Source of the DNA: Bacillota bacterium
GTDB lineage: Bacteria; Bacillota; Clostridia; Lachnospirales; Lachnospiraceae
Direction: 5' to 3'
NCBI GenBank assembly: GCA_023435895.1
Contig: JAEZLH010000025.1
Location: 1 to 47,558, forward strand
Length of the DNA: 47,558 nt
Made by a program: the position numbers and the translations under genes
The notes under the pieces: generated by a model
What the model saw: only the letters and a program-made list of their open reading frames with translations
Told to the model about the DNA's origin: nothing
Databases searched by the model: none
Part shown: positions 1-8,268 of the stretch, piece by piece
Numbering within the stretch: the first letter of the stretch is position 1
Layout: each line of letters opens with the position of its first letter

Positions 1-247
1 TAGTACGAGAGGACCGGGTTGGACGAACCACTGGTGCATCGGTTGTCATACCAATGGCACGGCCGAGTAGCCAAGTTTGGACGGGATAAACGCTGAAGGC
101 ATCTAAGCGTGAAGCCCCCCTCAAGATTAGATATCCCATAGCATAAGCTAGTAAGACCCCTGGAAGACTACCAGGTAGATAGGACAAAGGTGGAAGTGCG
201 GTAACGTATGTAGCTGATTGTTACTAATAGGTCGAGGGCTTGACCTT
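1..247 (+). rRNA. 23S ribosomal RNA, 3' end (partial)
   Basis: The window opens inside the sarcin-ricin loop (AGTACGAGAGGACCGG at 2-17), the universally conserved site for elongation factors in domain VI of 23S rRNA. The rest is the terminal domain, ending with the usual ACTAATAGGTCGAGGGCTTGACC-type 3' sequence near 225-246. The 5' part lies outside the window. The exact mature 3' end is an estimate. No 5S rRNA follows in the 74 bases before the first tRNA. Confidence 0.95.
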
Positions 248-320
248 AAAAGGTTTACAGTAAGATAGAATGGAGACATTCTTTGGATGACATTTTCGTG
301 TGTAGGATAAAGTTCAATAA

Positions 321-394
321 GGCCCGGTGGCTCAGTTGGTTAGAGCGCCGCCCTGTCACGGCGGAGGTCGAGGGTTCGAGTCCCTTCCGGGTCG
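321..394 (+). tRNA. tRNA-Asp (GTC)
   Basis: A full cloverleaf is visible. The acceptor stem pairs GGCCCGG with CCGGGTC, the D-loop is GGCTCAGTTGGTTAGAGC, the anticodon loop is CTGTCAC (anticodon GTC), and the T-arm contains GGTTCGAGTCC. The discriminator is G. CCA is not encoded, so it must be added after transcription. It lies 74 bases after the 23S end and is probably co-transcribed with the rRNA. Confidence 0.96.
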
Positions 395-432
395 TAAGTG
401 TTAAAAAAGAGCAATTTTATATGAAAAAAGGG

Positions 433-461
433 TTGACAATTGACCATAATTTATATAAAAT
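433..461 (+). promoter_or_regulatory. sigma-A promoter for the tRNA-Val to tRNA-Lys cluster
   Basis: A perfect TTGACA (433-438) is followed by a 17-base spacer and TAAAAT (456-461, five of six consensus bases). It sits between tRNA-Asp and tRNA-Val. The last six tRNAs can therefore be made independently of the rRNA operon. Confidence 0.7.
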
Positions 462-510
462 CATTTAGTAACACTTTTCAATAACTGGTTATTATAAGCA
501 ATATTCCCAA

Positions 511-583
511 GGGATCTTAGCTCAGCTGGGAGAGCATCTGCCTTACAAGCAGAGGGTCATAGGTTCGAGCCCTATAGGTCCCA
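511..583 (+). tRNA. tRNA-Val (TAC)
   Basis: Acceptor GGGATCT pairs with AGGTCCC and the discriminator is A. The anticodon stem TCTGC/GCAGA encloses the loop CTTACAA, anticodon TAC. The T-loop is GGTTCGAGCC. CCA is not encoded. First tRNA downstream of the internal promoter. Confidence 0.96.
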
Positions 584-616
584 TTCAATACTTAAAGTAT
601 TGAAACCGGTTTTATT

Positions 617-689
617 GCCGATGTGGCTCAATTGGCAGAGCAGCTGACTTGTAATCAGCAGGTTATCGGTTCGAGTCCGATCATCGGCT
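617..689 (+). tRNA. tRNA-Thr (TGT)
   Basis: Acceptor GCCGATG pairs with CATCGGC and the discriminator is T. Anticodon stem GCTGA/TCAGC encloses CTTGTAA, anticodon TGT. The T-arm is GGTTCGAGTCC. No encoded CCA. Confidence 0.95.
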
Positions 690-714
690 TTCAACTTAAT
701 ATAGTTGATTTTTT

Positions 715-796
715 GGATGGGTTCCCGAGCGGCCAAAGGGGGCAGACTGTAAATCTGTTATCGACGATTTCGAAGGTTCGAATCCTTCCCCATCCA
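715..796 (+). tRNA. tRNA-Tyr (GTA)
   Basis: Class II tRNA with a long variable arm (around GTTATCGACGATTTCG). Acceptor GGATGGG pairs with CCCATCC and the discriminator is A. Anticodon stem CAGA/TCTG encloses CTGTAAA, anticodon GTA. The 82-base length and long extra arm fit bacterial tRNA-Tyr. Confidence 0.95.
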
Positions 797-832
797 CTGG
801 CTAATGCCAAATATGTTTAAACTAAAAATTGT

Positions 833-906
833 CGCGGGGTGGAGCAGTCTGGAAGCTCGTCGGGCTCATAACCCGAAGGTCATAGGTTCAAATCCTGTCC
901 CCGCAA
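833..906 (+). tRNA. Initiator tRNA-fMet (CAT)
   Basis: The anticodon loop is CTCATAA (anticodon CAT). Two initiator hallmarks are visible: the unpaired C1:A72 at the top of the acceptor (CGCGGGG against CCCCGCA), and three consecutive G:C pairs at the base of the anticodon stem (GGG before and CCC after the loop). These separate it from elongator tRNA-Met. Discriminator A; CCA is not encoded. Confidence 0.95.
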
Positions 907-984
907 TTTGTTTTAAAACAAACTGAATAATTTCGTAGGCCAGAAAGTAAGAGTTCCTACTTTAGGGTACACGAAGTAGATTTT

Positions 985-1057
<73 letters not shown>

Positions 1058-1077
1058 TTTTGCTTGGAATAAAGCAT

Positions 1078-1150
1078 GGGATATTAGCTCAGTTGGTAGA
1101 GCACATGACTTTTAATCATGGTGTCCCGGGTTCGAACCCCGGATGTCTCA
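1078..1150 (+). tRNA. tRNA-Lys (TTT)
   Basis: Acceptor GGGATAT pairs with ATGTCTC (two G:U pairs) and the discriminator is A. Anticodon stem CATGA/TCATG encloses CTTTTAA, anticodon TTT. T-arm GGTTCGAACCC. Last tRNA of the cluster, directly before the terminator. CCA is not encoded. Confidence 0.95.
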
Positions 1151-1164
1151 TTATAATAACGAAT

Positions 1165-1195
1165 GAAAAAGAAGATTATGCTCTTCTTTTTTTTT
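1165..1195 (+). terminator. Rho-independent terminator of the rRNA/tRNA cluster
   Basis: The A-rich stem AAAGAAGA/TCTTCTTT around the loop TTATGC runs directly into nine T residues. It follows tRNA-Lys by about 15 bases. Confidence 0.85.
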
Positions 1196-1686
1196 GTCTA
1201 TCTGGAGATATGATAGAAGTTGAGATAGACATATAAAAGTAATTAATCAAATGTAGAAATCACTTTTATATCAATTTGGTTACTATTAGCATTAAACTTG
1301 TATGGTATAGTATCTAGTATTTATATTTCAAGTAGAGCTATCTATATGAATAAACAGAACATATTTTTGAGTAAATCACTTGAAAATATAGTGAAATTGC
1401 GAATTAGTATATTGAATTGACTAAGTCGATAATTTTTATTATAATTTATTTGAAAGTGTAGTTATTTTGCTCATTGTAATGATATCAATTATATAGTATA
1501 TTTATAAATATATGAGCAAAAAATAAGCAGGGTAAAGAATATTTGTTAGGGCATCATTTTTCCAAAGCATTTATTGTAAATCCACTTTGACTTGTTTTTT
1601 ATTTAAATACTTTAAGACAAGCTATACGACCATGTAAGGATTCGAGGAGTAGTTGGTTGCATAGCATCTATCACAGGAGGTAAGTT
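1196..1686. other. AT-rich intergenic region upstream of transaldolase
   Basis: About 490 bases with no plausible gene on either strand and no tRNA. It should contain the promoter of tal-tkt. A weak candidate is TTGACT at 1587-1592, but no good -10 stands at the right distance. The only firm element is the Shine-Dalgarno AGGAGG at 1675-1680. Confidence 0.5.
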
Positions 1687-2340
1687 ATGAAACTGTTTAT
1701 TGACACAGCGAATGTCGAAGAAATCAAAAAGGCAAATGATTTAGGAGTAATCTGTGGTGTAACAACAAACCCGTCCTTAATCGCAAAAGAGGGAAGAAAC
1801 TTTGCAGAAGTTATTGCAGAGATCGCATCCATCGTTGATGGTCCTATCAGCGGAGAAGTAAAAGCTACAACTGTATTAGCTGAAGGTATGATTGAAGAAG
1901 GTAGAGAGATTGCAAAAATTCATCCTAACATGGTTGTTAAAATCCCTATGACATTAGAAGGATTAAAGGCAACTAAGGTTTTAGCTAGTGAAGGTATCAA
2001 GACAAATGTAACTTTGATCTTTTCAGCAAACCAGGCTCTTTTAGCAGCAAGAGCTGGCGCAACCTTTGTTTCTCCTTTCGTTGGTCGTCTTGATGACATT
2101 TCTCAGCCTGGTACAGAGTTAATTGGTACTATCGCTCAGATTTTCCAGACCTATAACCTTAAGACAGAAATTATTGCTGCAAGTATCCGTAACCCGATCC
2201 ACTTAACAGAGTGTGCATTGGCTGGTGCAGATATTGCAACCGTACCTTATACTGTAATTGAGCAGAGTGCAAAGCATCCTTTAACTACTTCAGGAATTGA
2301 GAAATTCGTTCAGGATTATAAAGCAGTTTTTGGTGAATAA
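1687..2340 (+). CDS. tal: Transaldolase, small TalC/MipB-like type
   Basis: Transfers dihydroxyacetone units between sugar phosphates in the non-oxidative pentose phosphate pathway (cytoplasm). The 217 residues match the usual length of the small transaldolase/fructose-6-phosphate aldolase family. Visible landmarks are the N-terminal FIDTAN strand, the GVTTNPSL motif (residues 24-31), the Schiff-base lysine in VVKIPMT (K85) and the phosphate-binding SPFVGRLDD segment. The RLDD sequence is typical of true transaldolases rather than of E. coli FSA, which has RIDAQGG there. The start is fixed by AGGAGG six bases upstream. Transketolase follows 76 bases later on the same strand, so the two probably serve pentose fermentation together. 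Confidence 0.93.
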   Translation: MKLFIDTANVEEIKKANDLGVICGVTTNPSLIAKEGRNFAEVIAEIASIVDGPISGEVKATTVLAEGMIEEGREIAKIHPNMVVKIPMTLEGLKATKVLASEGIKTNVTLIFSANQALLAARAGATFVSPFVGRLDDISQPGTELIGTIAQIFQTYNLKTEIIAASIRNPIHLTECALAGADIATVPYTVIEQSAKHPLTTSGIEKFVQDYKAVFGE

Positions 2341-2416
2341 TCTTATCTGCATATAGCAGGAATTCGAATATTTATAGTCATTAATAATAAATCATTCTAT
2401 TTTAGGAGGAACAAAA

Positions 2417-4399
2417 ATGAGTAATATTGATACCTTGTCCGTTAATGCGATAAGAGTATTAGCTGCTGACGGTGTTCAGAAGGCAAATTCCGGACATCCG
2501 GGACTTCCCCTTGGTGCAGCTGCTATGGCTTATGAATTATGGGCAAATCAAATGAATCATAACCCAGCAAATCCGAAATGGCCCAACAGAGACAGATTTG
2601 TCTTATCCGGTGGACATGGATCCATGCTGTTATATTCGTTATTACATTTATTCGGATATGGTCTTACAAAAGAGGATTTAGCTAATTTCCGTCAGGAGAA
2701 TTCATTAACTCCCGGACATCCGGAATATGGTCACACAGTTGGTATTGAAGCAACCACAGGTCCTTTGGGAGCTGGTATGGGTATGGCAGTTGGTATGGCA
2801 ATGGCTGAAGCTCATCTTGCAGCAAAATTCAACAAAGAGAACTTTCCGGTTGTAGATCATTATACTTTTGTACTTGGTGGCGACGGTTGTATGATGGAAG
2901 GTATTACATCAGAAGCGATGTCACTTGCAGGTACACTTGGTCTTGGCAAGTTGATTGTATTATATGATAGCAATAAAATCTCCATCGAAGGCAGCACAGA
3001 GATTGCTTTTACAGAAGATGTTGCAAAGCGTTTTGAAGCATTTGGCTTCCAGACCTTAACCGTTGAAGATGGAAATAATCTTGAAGAAATTGGTGCAGCA
3101 ATTGCAGCAGCAAAAGCTGACATCACCAGACCTTCCATGATTACCGTTAAAACGAAGATTGGTCATGGCAGCCCCAGAGAAGGTCTTGCAAGTGCACATG
3201 GCGAACCTCTTGGTGCAGATAATATCATCGCATTAAAAGAAAAGCTTGGATGGCCTAGCCAGGATGCATTCCATGTTCCGGATGAAGTATATGCTAATTA
3301 CAAAGAGTTAACCCAAAAGGGTGCAAAAGCAGAAGAAGCTTGGAATAAACTCTTTGCAGATTATAGCAATGCATATCCTGAACTCAAAACATTATGGGAA
3401 CAATATCATGATGAGAATGCAGCACAGAGCTTATTAGATAATGAAGAATTCTGGGCATTTGCGGATAAAGCAGATGCAACAAGAAATCTTTCCGGTATTG
3501 CATTAAATAAGATCAAAAATGTTCTTCCTAACTTAATTGGTGGTGCAGCTGACTTGGCTCCATCTACAAAGACTTATATGAGCGATATGGGAGACTTCTC
3601 AAAAGATAACTATGCAGGCCGCAATCTTCACTTTGGTGTAAGAGAGCTTGCAATGGCTGCAATGGGTAATGGTCTTGCACTTCACGGCGGACTTAGAGCA
3701 TATGTGTCAACCTTCTTCGTATTTAGTGATTATGTAAAGCCTATGGCTAGATTATCTGCTCTTATGGGATTACCGTTAACCTTCGTTCTTACCCATGATA
3801 GTATTGGTGTAGGTGAGGATGGACCGACTCATGAGCCGATTGAACAGCTCGCAATGCTTCGCTCTATGCCGAACTTTACCGTATTCAGACCTGCTGATGC
3901 GACAGAATGTAATGTAGCATGGTATTATGCAGTGACTTCAACTAAGACACCTACTGCTTTAGTTCTTACTCGTCAGAATCTTCCTCAGCTTCCCGGCTCT
4001 TCAAAGGATGCTTTAAAGGGCGGATATGTAATCTCTCCTTCTAAGAAAGAGGTACCGGATGCAATTATCTTAGCAAGTGGTTCCGAAGTAGAGCTTGGTG
4101 TGAATGCACAGGCTGAGCTTGCAAAAGAAGGCGTTGATGTTAGAGTAGTGAGCTTCCCTTCCATAGATTTATTCGAAGCTCAATCTGCAGAGTACAAAGA
4201 AAGCGTTCTTCCTAAGAGCGTTAGAGCAAGAGTTGCTGTAGAAGCTGCATCTGATTTCGGATGGGGTAAATATGTTGGTCTTGATGGCACAACAGTTACC
4301 ATGAAAGGCTTTGGTGCTTCTGCTCCTGCAAATATTCTCTTTAAGAAATTTGGTTTCACAACAGAGAATGTAGTTGCTGCAGTAAAAAGTGTATTATAA
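2417..4399 (+). CDS. tkt: Transketolase
   Basis: Thiamine-diphosphate enzyme moving two-carbon units between ketoses and aldoses in the pentose phosphate pathway. At 660 residues it is full length. The substrate-binding HPGLPLGAA loop (27-35), the ThDP/metal motif starting GGDG (154-157) and ending in N186, the middle pyrimidine-binding domain with FGVRELAM and HDSIGVGEDGPTH, and the C-terminal transketolase domain are all visible in the usual order. Shine-Dalgarno AGGAGG stands 8 bases before the ATG. With the upstream tal gene it converts pentose phosphates into glycolytic intermediates, which suits a plant-fibre fermenter. Confidence 0.96.
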   Translation: MSNIDTLSVNAIRVLAADGVQKANSGHPGLPLGAAAMAYELWANQMNHNPANPKWPNRDRFVLSGGHGSMLLYSLLHLFGYGLTKEDLANFRQENSLTPGHPEYGHTVGIEATTGPLGAGMGMAVGMAMAEAHLAAKFNKENFPVVDHYTFVLGGDGCMMEGITSEAMSLAGTLGLGKLIVLYDSNKISIEGSTEIAFTEDVAKRFEAFGFQTLTVEDGNNLEEIGAAIAAAKADITRPSMITVKTKIGHGSPREGLASAHGEPLGADNIIALKEKLGWPSQDAFHVPDEVYANYKELTQKGAKAEEAWNKLFADYSNAYPELKTLWEQYHDENAAQSLLDNEEFWAFADKADATRNLSGIALNKIKNVLPNLIGGAADLAPSTKTYMSDMGDFSKDNYAGRNLHFGVRELAMAAMGNGLALHGGLRAYVSTFFVFSDYVKPMARLSALMGLPLTFVLTHDSIGVGEDGPTHEPIEQLAMLRSMPNFTVFRPADATECNVAWYYAVTSTKTPTALVLTRQNLPQLPGSSKDALKGGYVISPSKKEVPDAIILASGSEVELGVNAQAELAKEGVDVRVVSFPSIDLFEAQSAEYKESVLPKSVRARVAVEAASDFGWGKYVGLDGTTVTMKGFGASAPANILFKKFGFTTENVVAAVKSVL

Positions 4400-4419
4400 T
4401 AAAGTTTAAATAATATAGA

Positions 4420-4589
4420 GGATGTTGTAATTCGGATCTTCAGAGAAGAAAGATTATGGTTATAATGATTTGGTATAACTCGTTCCTAGAGGCTATTAAT
4501 GTTTCATAAAAAGCAGCAGAGGTTTGAGTGAAAATCATTATACAATATTCTTAATGACTGATTGGTTTTGAAATACAACATCCCTTTTT
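4420..4589 (+). ncRNA. Nested structured RNA / terminator after tkt
   Basis: GGATGTTGTA (4420-4429) is perfectly complementary to TACAACATCC (4574-4583), and the latter runs into CTTTTT. Inside, TATAATGATTT (4461-4471) is perfectly complementary to AAATCATTATA (4532-4542). Two perfect nested helices ending in a T-tract read as the 3' end of the tal-tkt transcript or as a small structured RNA. No known RNA family was recognised. Confidence 0.45.
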
Positions 4590-4605
4590 ATGCACTTTCC
4601 TATGA

Positions 4606-4644
4606 GCAAAATAATAGGAGAGAAAAATCCTCTCCTATGTTTGC
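4606..4644 (-). terminator. Hairpin terminator for the minus-strand small gene
   Basis: ATAGGAGAG (4614-4622) pairs with CTCTCCTAT (4630-4638) around a 7-base loop, and GCAAA/TTTGC extends the stem outwards. Read on the minus strand, the downstream arm is followed by TATTATTTT, as expected for a terminator of the gene ending at 4693. Confidence 0.55.
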
Positions 4645-4692
4645 AATAAAAATTGGAATTGAAGTTCAATTAGTTTATGCTCATAAATGCTA

Positions 4693-4904
4693 TTAATTCT
4701 CATTACTAAAATATTCTTTTATTAAAATCAAGATACTTATTATTATAAATATGTAAGTCAAATGATATGGTATTACCAAACCATATTCAGACAATGCAGT
4801 CATAAACTTACCTTTATCAGTATACCATTCTGTCAAAGTTGATGCTATATATTTGAAAGTACTGAAATAAATAATAAAGCGATACCAATAATCACTCTTC
4901 TCAT
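4693..4904 (-). pseudogene. Small two-TM membrane protein, frameshifted at an AT repeat
   Basis: On the minus strand ATG (4904-4902) follows a good Shine-Dalgarno GGAGG by six bases and opens MRRVIIGIALLFISVLSNI, which stops at TAG (4847-4845). Two bases out of frame, the reading continues as IASTLTEWYTDKG and ends with a second hydrophobic stretch (HLTYIFIIISILILI) and a TAA at 4695-4693. The switch falls exactly in the dinucleotide run ATATATAG. Removing one AT unit would give a single 69-residue protein with two membrane segments. It has its own ribosome site and terminator. Function is unknown. It may be a recent pseudogene, a slippage-controlled gene or a sequencing error. Confidence 0.55.
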
Positions 4905-5132
4905 AATGTTCCTCCCTATAATCAAATTTTTAGTATGATAAATTATTCGTCATTTAATTAACTCATAATTAATATAAGAACCTATATTAAGATAAATGGT
5001 ATATCCATGAACTGCTTTGTGGTAACTTCAGAATCACTAACATGACTGAAAGAGGAAGTTCCCATTATAAATATATTCTATTTTTAATCTGCCCATAACT
5101 ATATTTTCTAATTAAATTCTAATTTCCTAATA

Positions 5133-5161
5133 TTGAAAAATGTACTCTAAACCGATACAAT
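5133..5161 (+). promoter_or_regulatory. sigma-A promoter for the OmpR/histidine kinase operon
   Basis: TTGAAA (5133-5138), a 17-base spacer and TACAAT (5156-5161) each match five of six consensus bases. They lie about 105 bases before the response-regulator start, leaving a leader of roughly 100 bases. Confidence 0.6.
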
Positions 5162-5268
5162 AAGGTAAGATAAAATATTATAAAAGACTGGGCATATTGA
5201 TCACATATGGCTGTTACGAGGTAATAAAAAAGGAATGAAACAAAGACAATAACTTGGAGGTTAATAAT

Positions 5269-5946
5269 ATGGCAAAGATTTTAATTGTGGAAGATGAAGT
5301 TAAGATTGCCAGATTCCTGGAGCTGGAGTTAAAGCATGAAGGGTATGAGGTAGAACTTGCGGGAGATGGAAGGCTTGGTCTTGATAAGGCATTAAACAAT
5401 AACGTGGATCTGATTGTTTTAGATATAATGCTTCCTGGATTGAGCGGAATCGAGGTTTGTCGAAGAGTCAGACTTGAATCACAGGTTCCGATTATAATGC
5501 TTACAGCCAAAGATGATGTTACGGATAAGGTTGCAGGGCTAGATATGGGTGCGGATGACTATATGACAAAACCATTTGCAATAGAAGAATTATTGGCCAG
5601 AATACGAGTAGCACTAAATCGAAACACCAAGAAACAGGAGAGTAGGGGTGAACTACTCCAGATAGGTGACTTAAAACTCAATATTAAGAGCCATAGTGCG
5701 TTTTATGGGGAAGAGGAACTGGTACTTACTAAGAAGGAGTATGAATTATTGGAATACCTTCTTCGTAATAAGAATGTGGCATTAACAAGAGAGCAGTTGC
5801 TTAATAATGTGTGGGATTACGAATACTTTGGGGATACCAATGTAGTAGATGTTTATATTCGTTACCTCAGACAAAAGATTGATGAAAAATACGGTATACA
5901 TTTAATTTCTACAGTACGTGGTTTGGGATACATTATTAAGGACTAA
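5269..5946 (+). CDS. OmpR/PhoB-family response regulator
   Basis: DNA-binding regulator controlled by phosphorylation. The receiver domain covers residues 1-115 with acidic pocket E8/D9, phosphoacceptor D52 (VLDIMLPG), T79 and K101 (MTKP). The C-terminal winged-helix domain (about 125-222) carries LTKKEYELLEYL and ends RGLGYIIKD, as in the OmpR family. An upstream in-frame TTG exists at 5254, but GGAGG at 5256-5260 stands eight bases before the ATG at 5269, so 5269 is chosen (225 residues). The sensor kinase follows 34 bases downstream. The signal is not known; an ArlR/CssR-like role would be a guess. Confidence 0.92.
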   Translation: MAKILIVEDEVKIARFLELELKHEGYEVELAGDGRLGLDKALNNNVDLIVLDIMLPGLSGIEVCRRVRLESQVPIIMLTAKDDVTDKVAGLDMGADDYMTKPFAIEELLARIRVALNRNTKKQESRGELLQIGDLKLNIKSHSAFYGEEELVLTKKEYELLEYLLRNKNVALTREQLLNNVWDYEYFGDTNVVDVYIRYLRQKIDEKYGIHLISTVRGLGYIIKD

Positions 5947-5980
5947 TATTACTTTCATAGGATAATAAGGGAGAACAATT

Positions 5981-7408
5981 ATGGGTAAAAAGCTTTTAGA
6001 GCTGCTTCGATCTATTTTGAGAAAAACTGTTCTTCCCATTAGAAAGAAAAAAGAAGAATGGTTGAGCAATTTCAGATTATCAATGGCATTTCGAATTTCT
6101 GTCTCCTATCTTAGGTTAATGATTGTATATGGTGTCCTTTTCTTGTTTGGTTTTTTCTTGATTTACATGTTCTCTGAAAAGGAAGACTACGACCGTATGG
6201 CGAATAAAATCGTGAAGGCATATGTCGATAAAGGGACAAGTGGAATCGTTAACCCTTACTATATACAAGGGGTTTCAGTAAAAATAACGGATAATTCGAC
6301 CAAGATGGAATTGTATAACGATATTGATAAGGATTCCGATGCTAATATGGAATTTTTGTATGGAATTCATTTTGATAGAAAAAGTGATAACAAGATACTA
6401 CTAATTCATGAGGACAAAGCATTTTCATCAAATAATATTGACTATCAGGCAGAATTCATGTATGACCTTACTGAGAGTTATCAAAACTTTTTTCATATTC
6501 TTTGGAAAATAGTTTTACTGTATGCATTTATTGTAATGCTTATTATTCGAAATGGCAAAAAGAGTGATGTTCGTCTCTTTGAACCGCTAAGAAACATGTC
6601 AGCTACTGCAAATCGTCTAACCGTGAATAATCTGGACAGTGAGAGGTTAAATATTGAAGGAACCAAGAACGAATTAAAGGATTTGGCCAATGTAATTAAT
6701 GCAATGCTTGATCGATTGGAGACCTCCTATGAAAGCCAAAAGCAATTTGTCTCTGATGCCTCCCATGAACTGAGGACACCAATTGCAGTAATACAAGGGT
6801 ATGCGAATCTTCTGAATCGATGGGGAAGTACTAATGAAGAGGTACTTCAGGAGTCCATTGAAGCAATTCAAAATGAGGCTCGCTCCATGCAGGACTTAGT
6901 AGAGAAGCTACTATTCTTGTCTCGCCACGATATGAAAACCCTTAAGTTGAATAAAAAGAGATTCAATATGCGATTGGTTGTTGAAGATATGGTAAAGGAA
7001 ACAAAGCTGGTAGCAGTGAATCGTATTATTCATAATCCCATAATGGAGGATGTTATCGTATATGGTGATAAGCAATCCTTGAAACAAGCAATTCGAATTT
7101 TTATAGAAAATGCAGTTAAATACACTCATGATGGGGATGAGATTACGATACAATGCCAGAAAGTAAATGAAGACTGCGTAATTACGGTGCAAGATACGGG
7201 TATTGGTATGAAAAAGAAGGATATCGACCATATCTTTGACCGTTTTTATCGATCCGATTACGTAAGAAATCAAAATATAAGCGGTCATGGACTGGGATTG
7301 TCCCTTGCTAAATTAATTATATTGGCCCACACGGGAAGAATCAAGATCAGAACCCAGTTTAAAACCGGCACCAGTTTTACTATTACAATTCCGAAAAGAA
7401 AGTTTTAG
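5981..7408 (+). CDS. Membrane sensor histidine kinase, HisKA/HATPase_c type
   Basis: Partner of the preceding OmpR regulator. A basic cytoplasmic N-terminus leads to TM1 (about residues 43-64), an extracellular loop of about 105 residues, TM2 (about 170-190) and a HAMP-like linker. The dimerisation domain has phosphoacceptor H262 in SDASHELRTP. The ATPase domain shows the N-box N377 (FIENAVKY), G1 DTGIGM (405-410) and G2 GHGLGLSLAK. At 475 residues it is complete. Shine-Dalgarno AAGGGAG precedes the ATG. The extracellular domain is short and resembles no sensor I recognise. Confidence 0.92.
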   Translation: MGKKLLELLRSILRKTVLPIRKKKEEWLSNFRLSMAFRISVSYLRLMIVYGVLFLFGFFLIYMFSEKEDYDRMANKIVKAYVDKGTSGIVNPYYIQGVSVKITDNSTKMELYNDIDKDSDANMEFLYGIHFDRKSDNKILLIHEDKAFSSNNIDYQAEFMYDLTESYQNFFHILWKIVLLYAFIVMLIIRNGKKSDVRLFEPLRNMSATANRLTVNNLDSERLNIEGTKNELKDLANVINAMLDRLETSYESQKQFVSDASHELRTPIAVIQGYANLLNRWGSTNEEVLQESIEAIQNEARSMQDLVEKLLFLSRHDMKTLKLNKKRFNMRLVVEDMVKETKLVAVNRIIHNPIMEDVIVYGDKQSLKQAIRIFIENAVKYTHDGDEITIQCQKVNEDCVITVQDTGIGMKKKDIDHIFDRFYRSDYVRNQNISGHGLGLSLAKLIILAHTGRIKIRTQFKTGTSFTITIPKRKF

Positions 7409-7692
7409 TGGTCAATGACTACAACACCCTAATATAAATAAGTTAATATAGGGTGCTTATAACTATCTAATCAGCACAGTTATACCTGATAAAATCAAGG
7501 ATGGAAATACAAAGAACGATTTTAACCTATAGAGGTTAATCATAGTTACGTATTTCCATCCTTGATTTATGATACGGCTAATTCAGTATTTAGAATTGAT
7601 ATACAAAGAGTAATCTCAACCTCAGACAATTCCTAATTTTATTATTTTATATAGATTTAGATGCTATTTTAGTTAGTACTTGTCGAAAACTG
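7409..7692. other. Intergenic region with two hairpins
   Basis: CACCCTA/ATAGGGTG near 7426-7456 forms a hairpin soon after the kinase stop. It is followed by a longer palindrome (7494-7566, listed separately). No gene or promoter is evident in the remainder up to the stop of the minus-strand gene. Confidence 0.5.
7494..7566. repeat. Perfect 17-bp inverted repeat with nested inner hairpin
   Basis: ATCAAGGATGGAAATAC (7494-7510) is the exact reverse complement of 7550-7566. The 39-base loop contains a second stem TAACCT/AGGTTA (7523-7538). It lies between converging genes, so a bidirectional terminator is the simplest reading, although no long T-tract follows on either side. Confidence 0.7.
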
Positions 7693-8268
7693 TTATTTTA
7701 GAGCCCCAGCATCTTGACTCAGACATCCGTTTCCTTCAAGTATGGAAGAAACATCGAATTTATTTAAAACTGCGGTATCGGAGAACGTAATTACATGTAT
7801 CAGGTAATTAGGTCCGTTTTGGCGTATATTAACCGTAACATTTTCGGGAATCTGCCCCGATTCAAACTGAATTAATTTAGCAGCATTATTACCGGAATAA
7901 ACCATATGCCACTCATTTTCTATTTTGCCTCCGTCTTTGAAAGAAAAACGTTTTAATTCGCCTTTGCTTACCCATCCGATGGTAGACATGGTATTTCCAT
8001 CTGTAAATTCCTGTTTTTCTGTAATACTCCAAATACCTAGCGCATTCTTGGTAAGTATCGCAAGTGCATTAGCATTGTCCTTTGTAGTAGATTTTATCAC
8101 TTTAAATTCTTTGCCATACTCATCATGACTGGTGTCAATAATCTGTACATTTGATGCATTATATCCTGAAAGCAGCAAGGTAATATAGAAATTCTTTGCC
8201 CACGCGGTAGATAACCCGGTAAGTAGTATTGCTGCGATTGCTATAATTATTATGATTGGCTTTTTCAT
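7693..8268 (-). CDS. Unknown secreted or membrane-anchored protein
   Basis: 191 residues with an N-terminal hydrophobic segment (KKPIIIIIAIAAILLTGLSTAWA) that looks like a signal peptide or single anchor, with a possible cleavage site after AWA. The rest is a soluble beta-rich sequence with no motif I recognise, containing GIWSITEKQEF and IRQNGPNYLIHV. A longer reading from 8301 adds eleven residues, but AAGGGG six bases before the internal ATG (8268) favours the shorter form. It is monocistronic, and about 360 bases separate it from the divergent ABC operon. Confidence 0.65.
   Translation of the reverse strand: MKKPIIIIIAIAAILLTGLSTAWAKNFYITLLLSGYNASNVQIIDTSHDEYGKEFKVIKSTTKDNANALAILTKNALGIWSITEKQEFTDGNTMSTIGWVSKGELKRFSFKDGGKIENEWHMVYSGNNAAKLIQFESGQIPENVTVNIRQNGPNYLIHVITFSDTAVLNKFDVSSILEGNGCLSQDAGALK

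Noticed and set aside
283..468. ORF of 61 codons across tRNA-Asp
   Set aside because: It reads through the tRNA gene; similar ORFs at 623-820 and 1000-1236 are likewise tRNA shadows.
932..975. Hairpin AAAGTA/TACTTT flanked by TTCGT/ACGAA between tRNA-fMet and tRNA-Phe, possibly a tRNA relic
   Set aside because: No acceptor or T-arm is recognisable; it is more likely a processing stem or chance.
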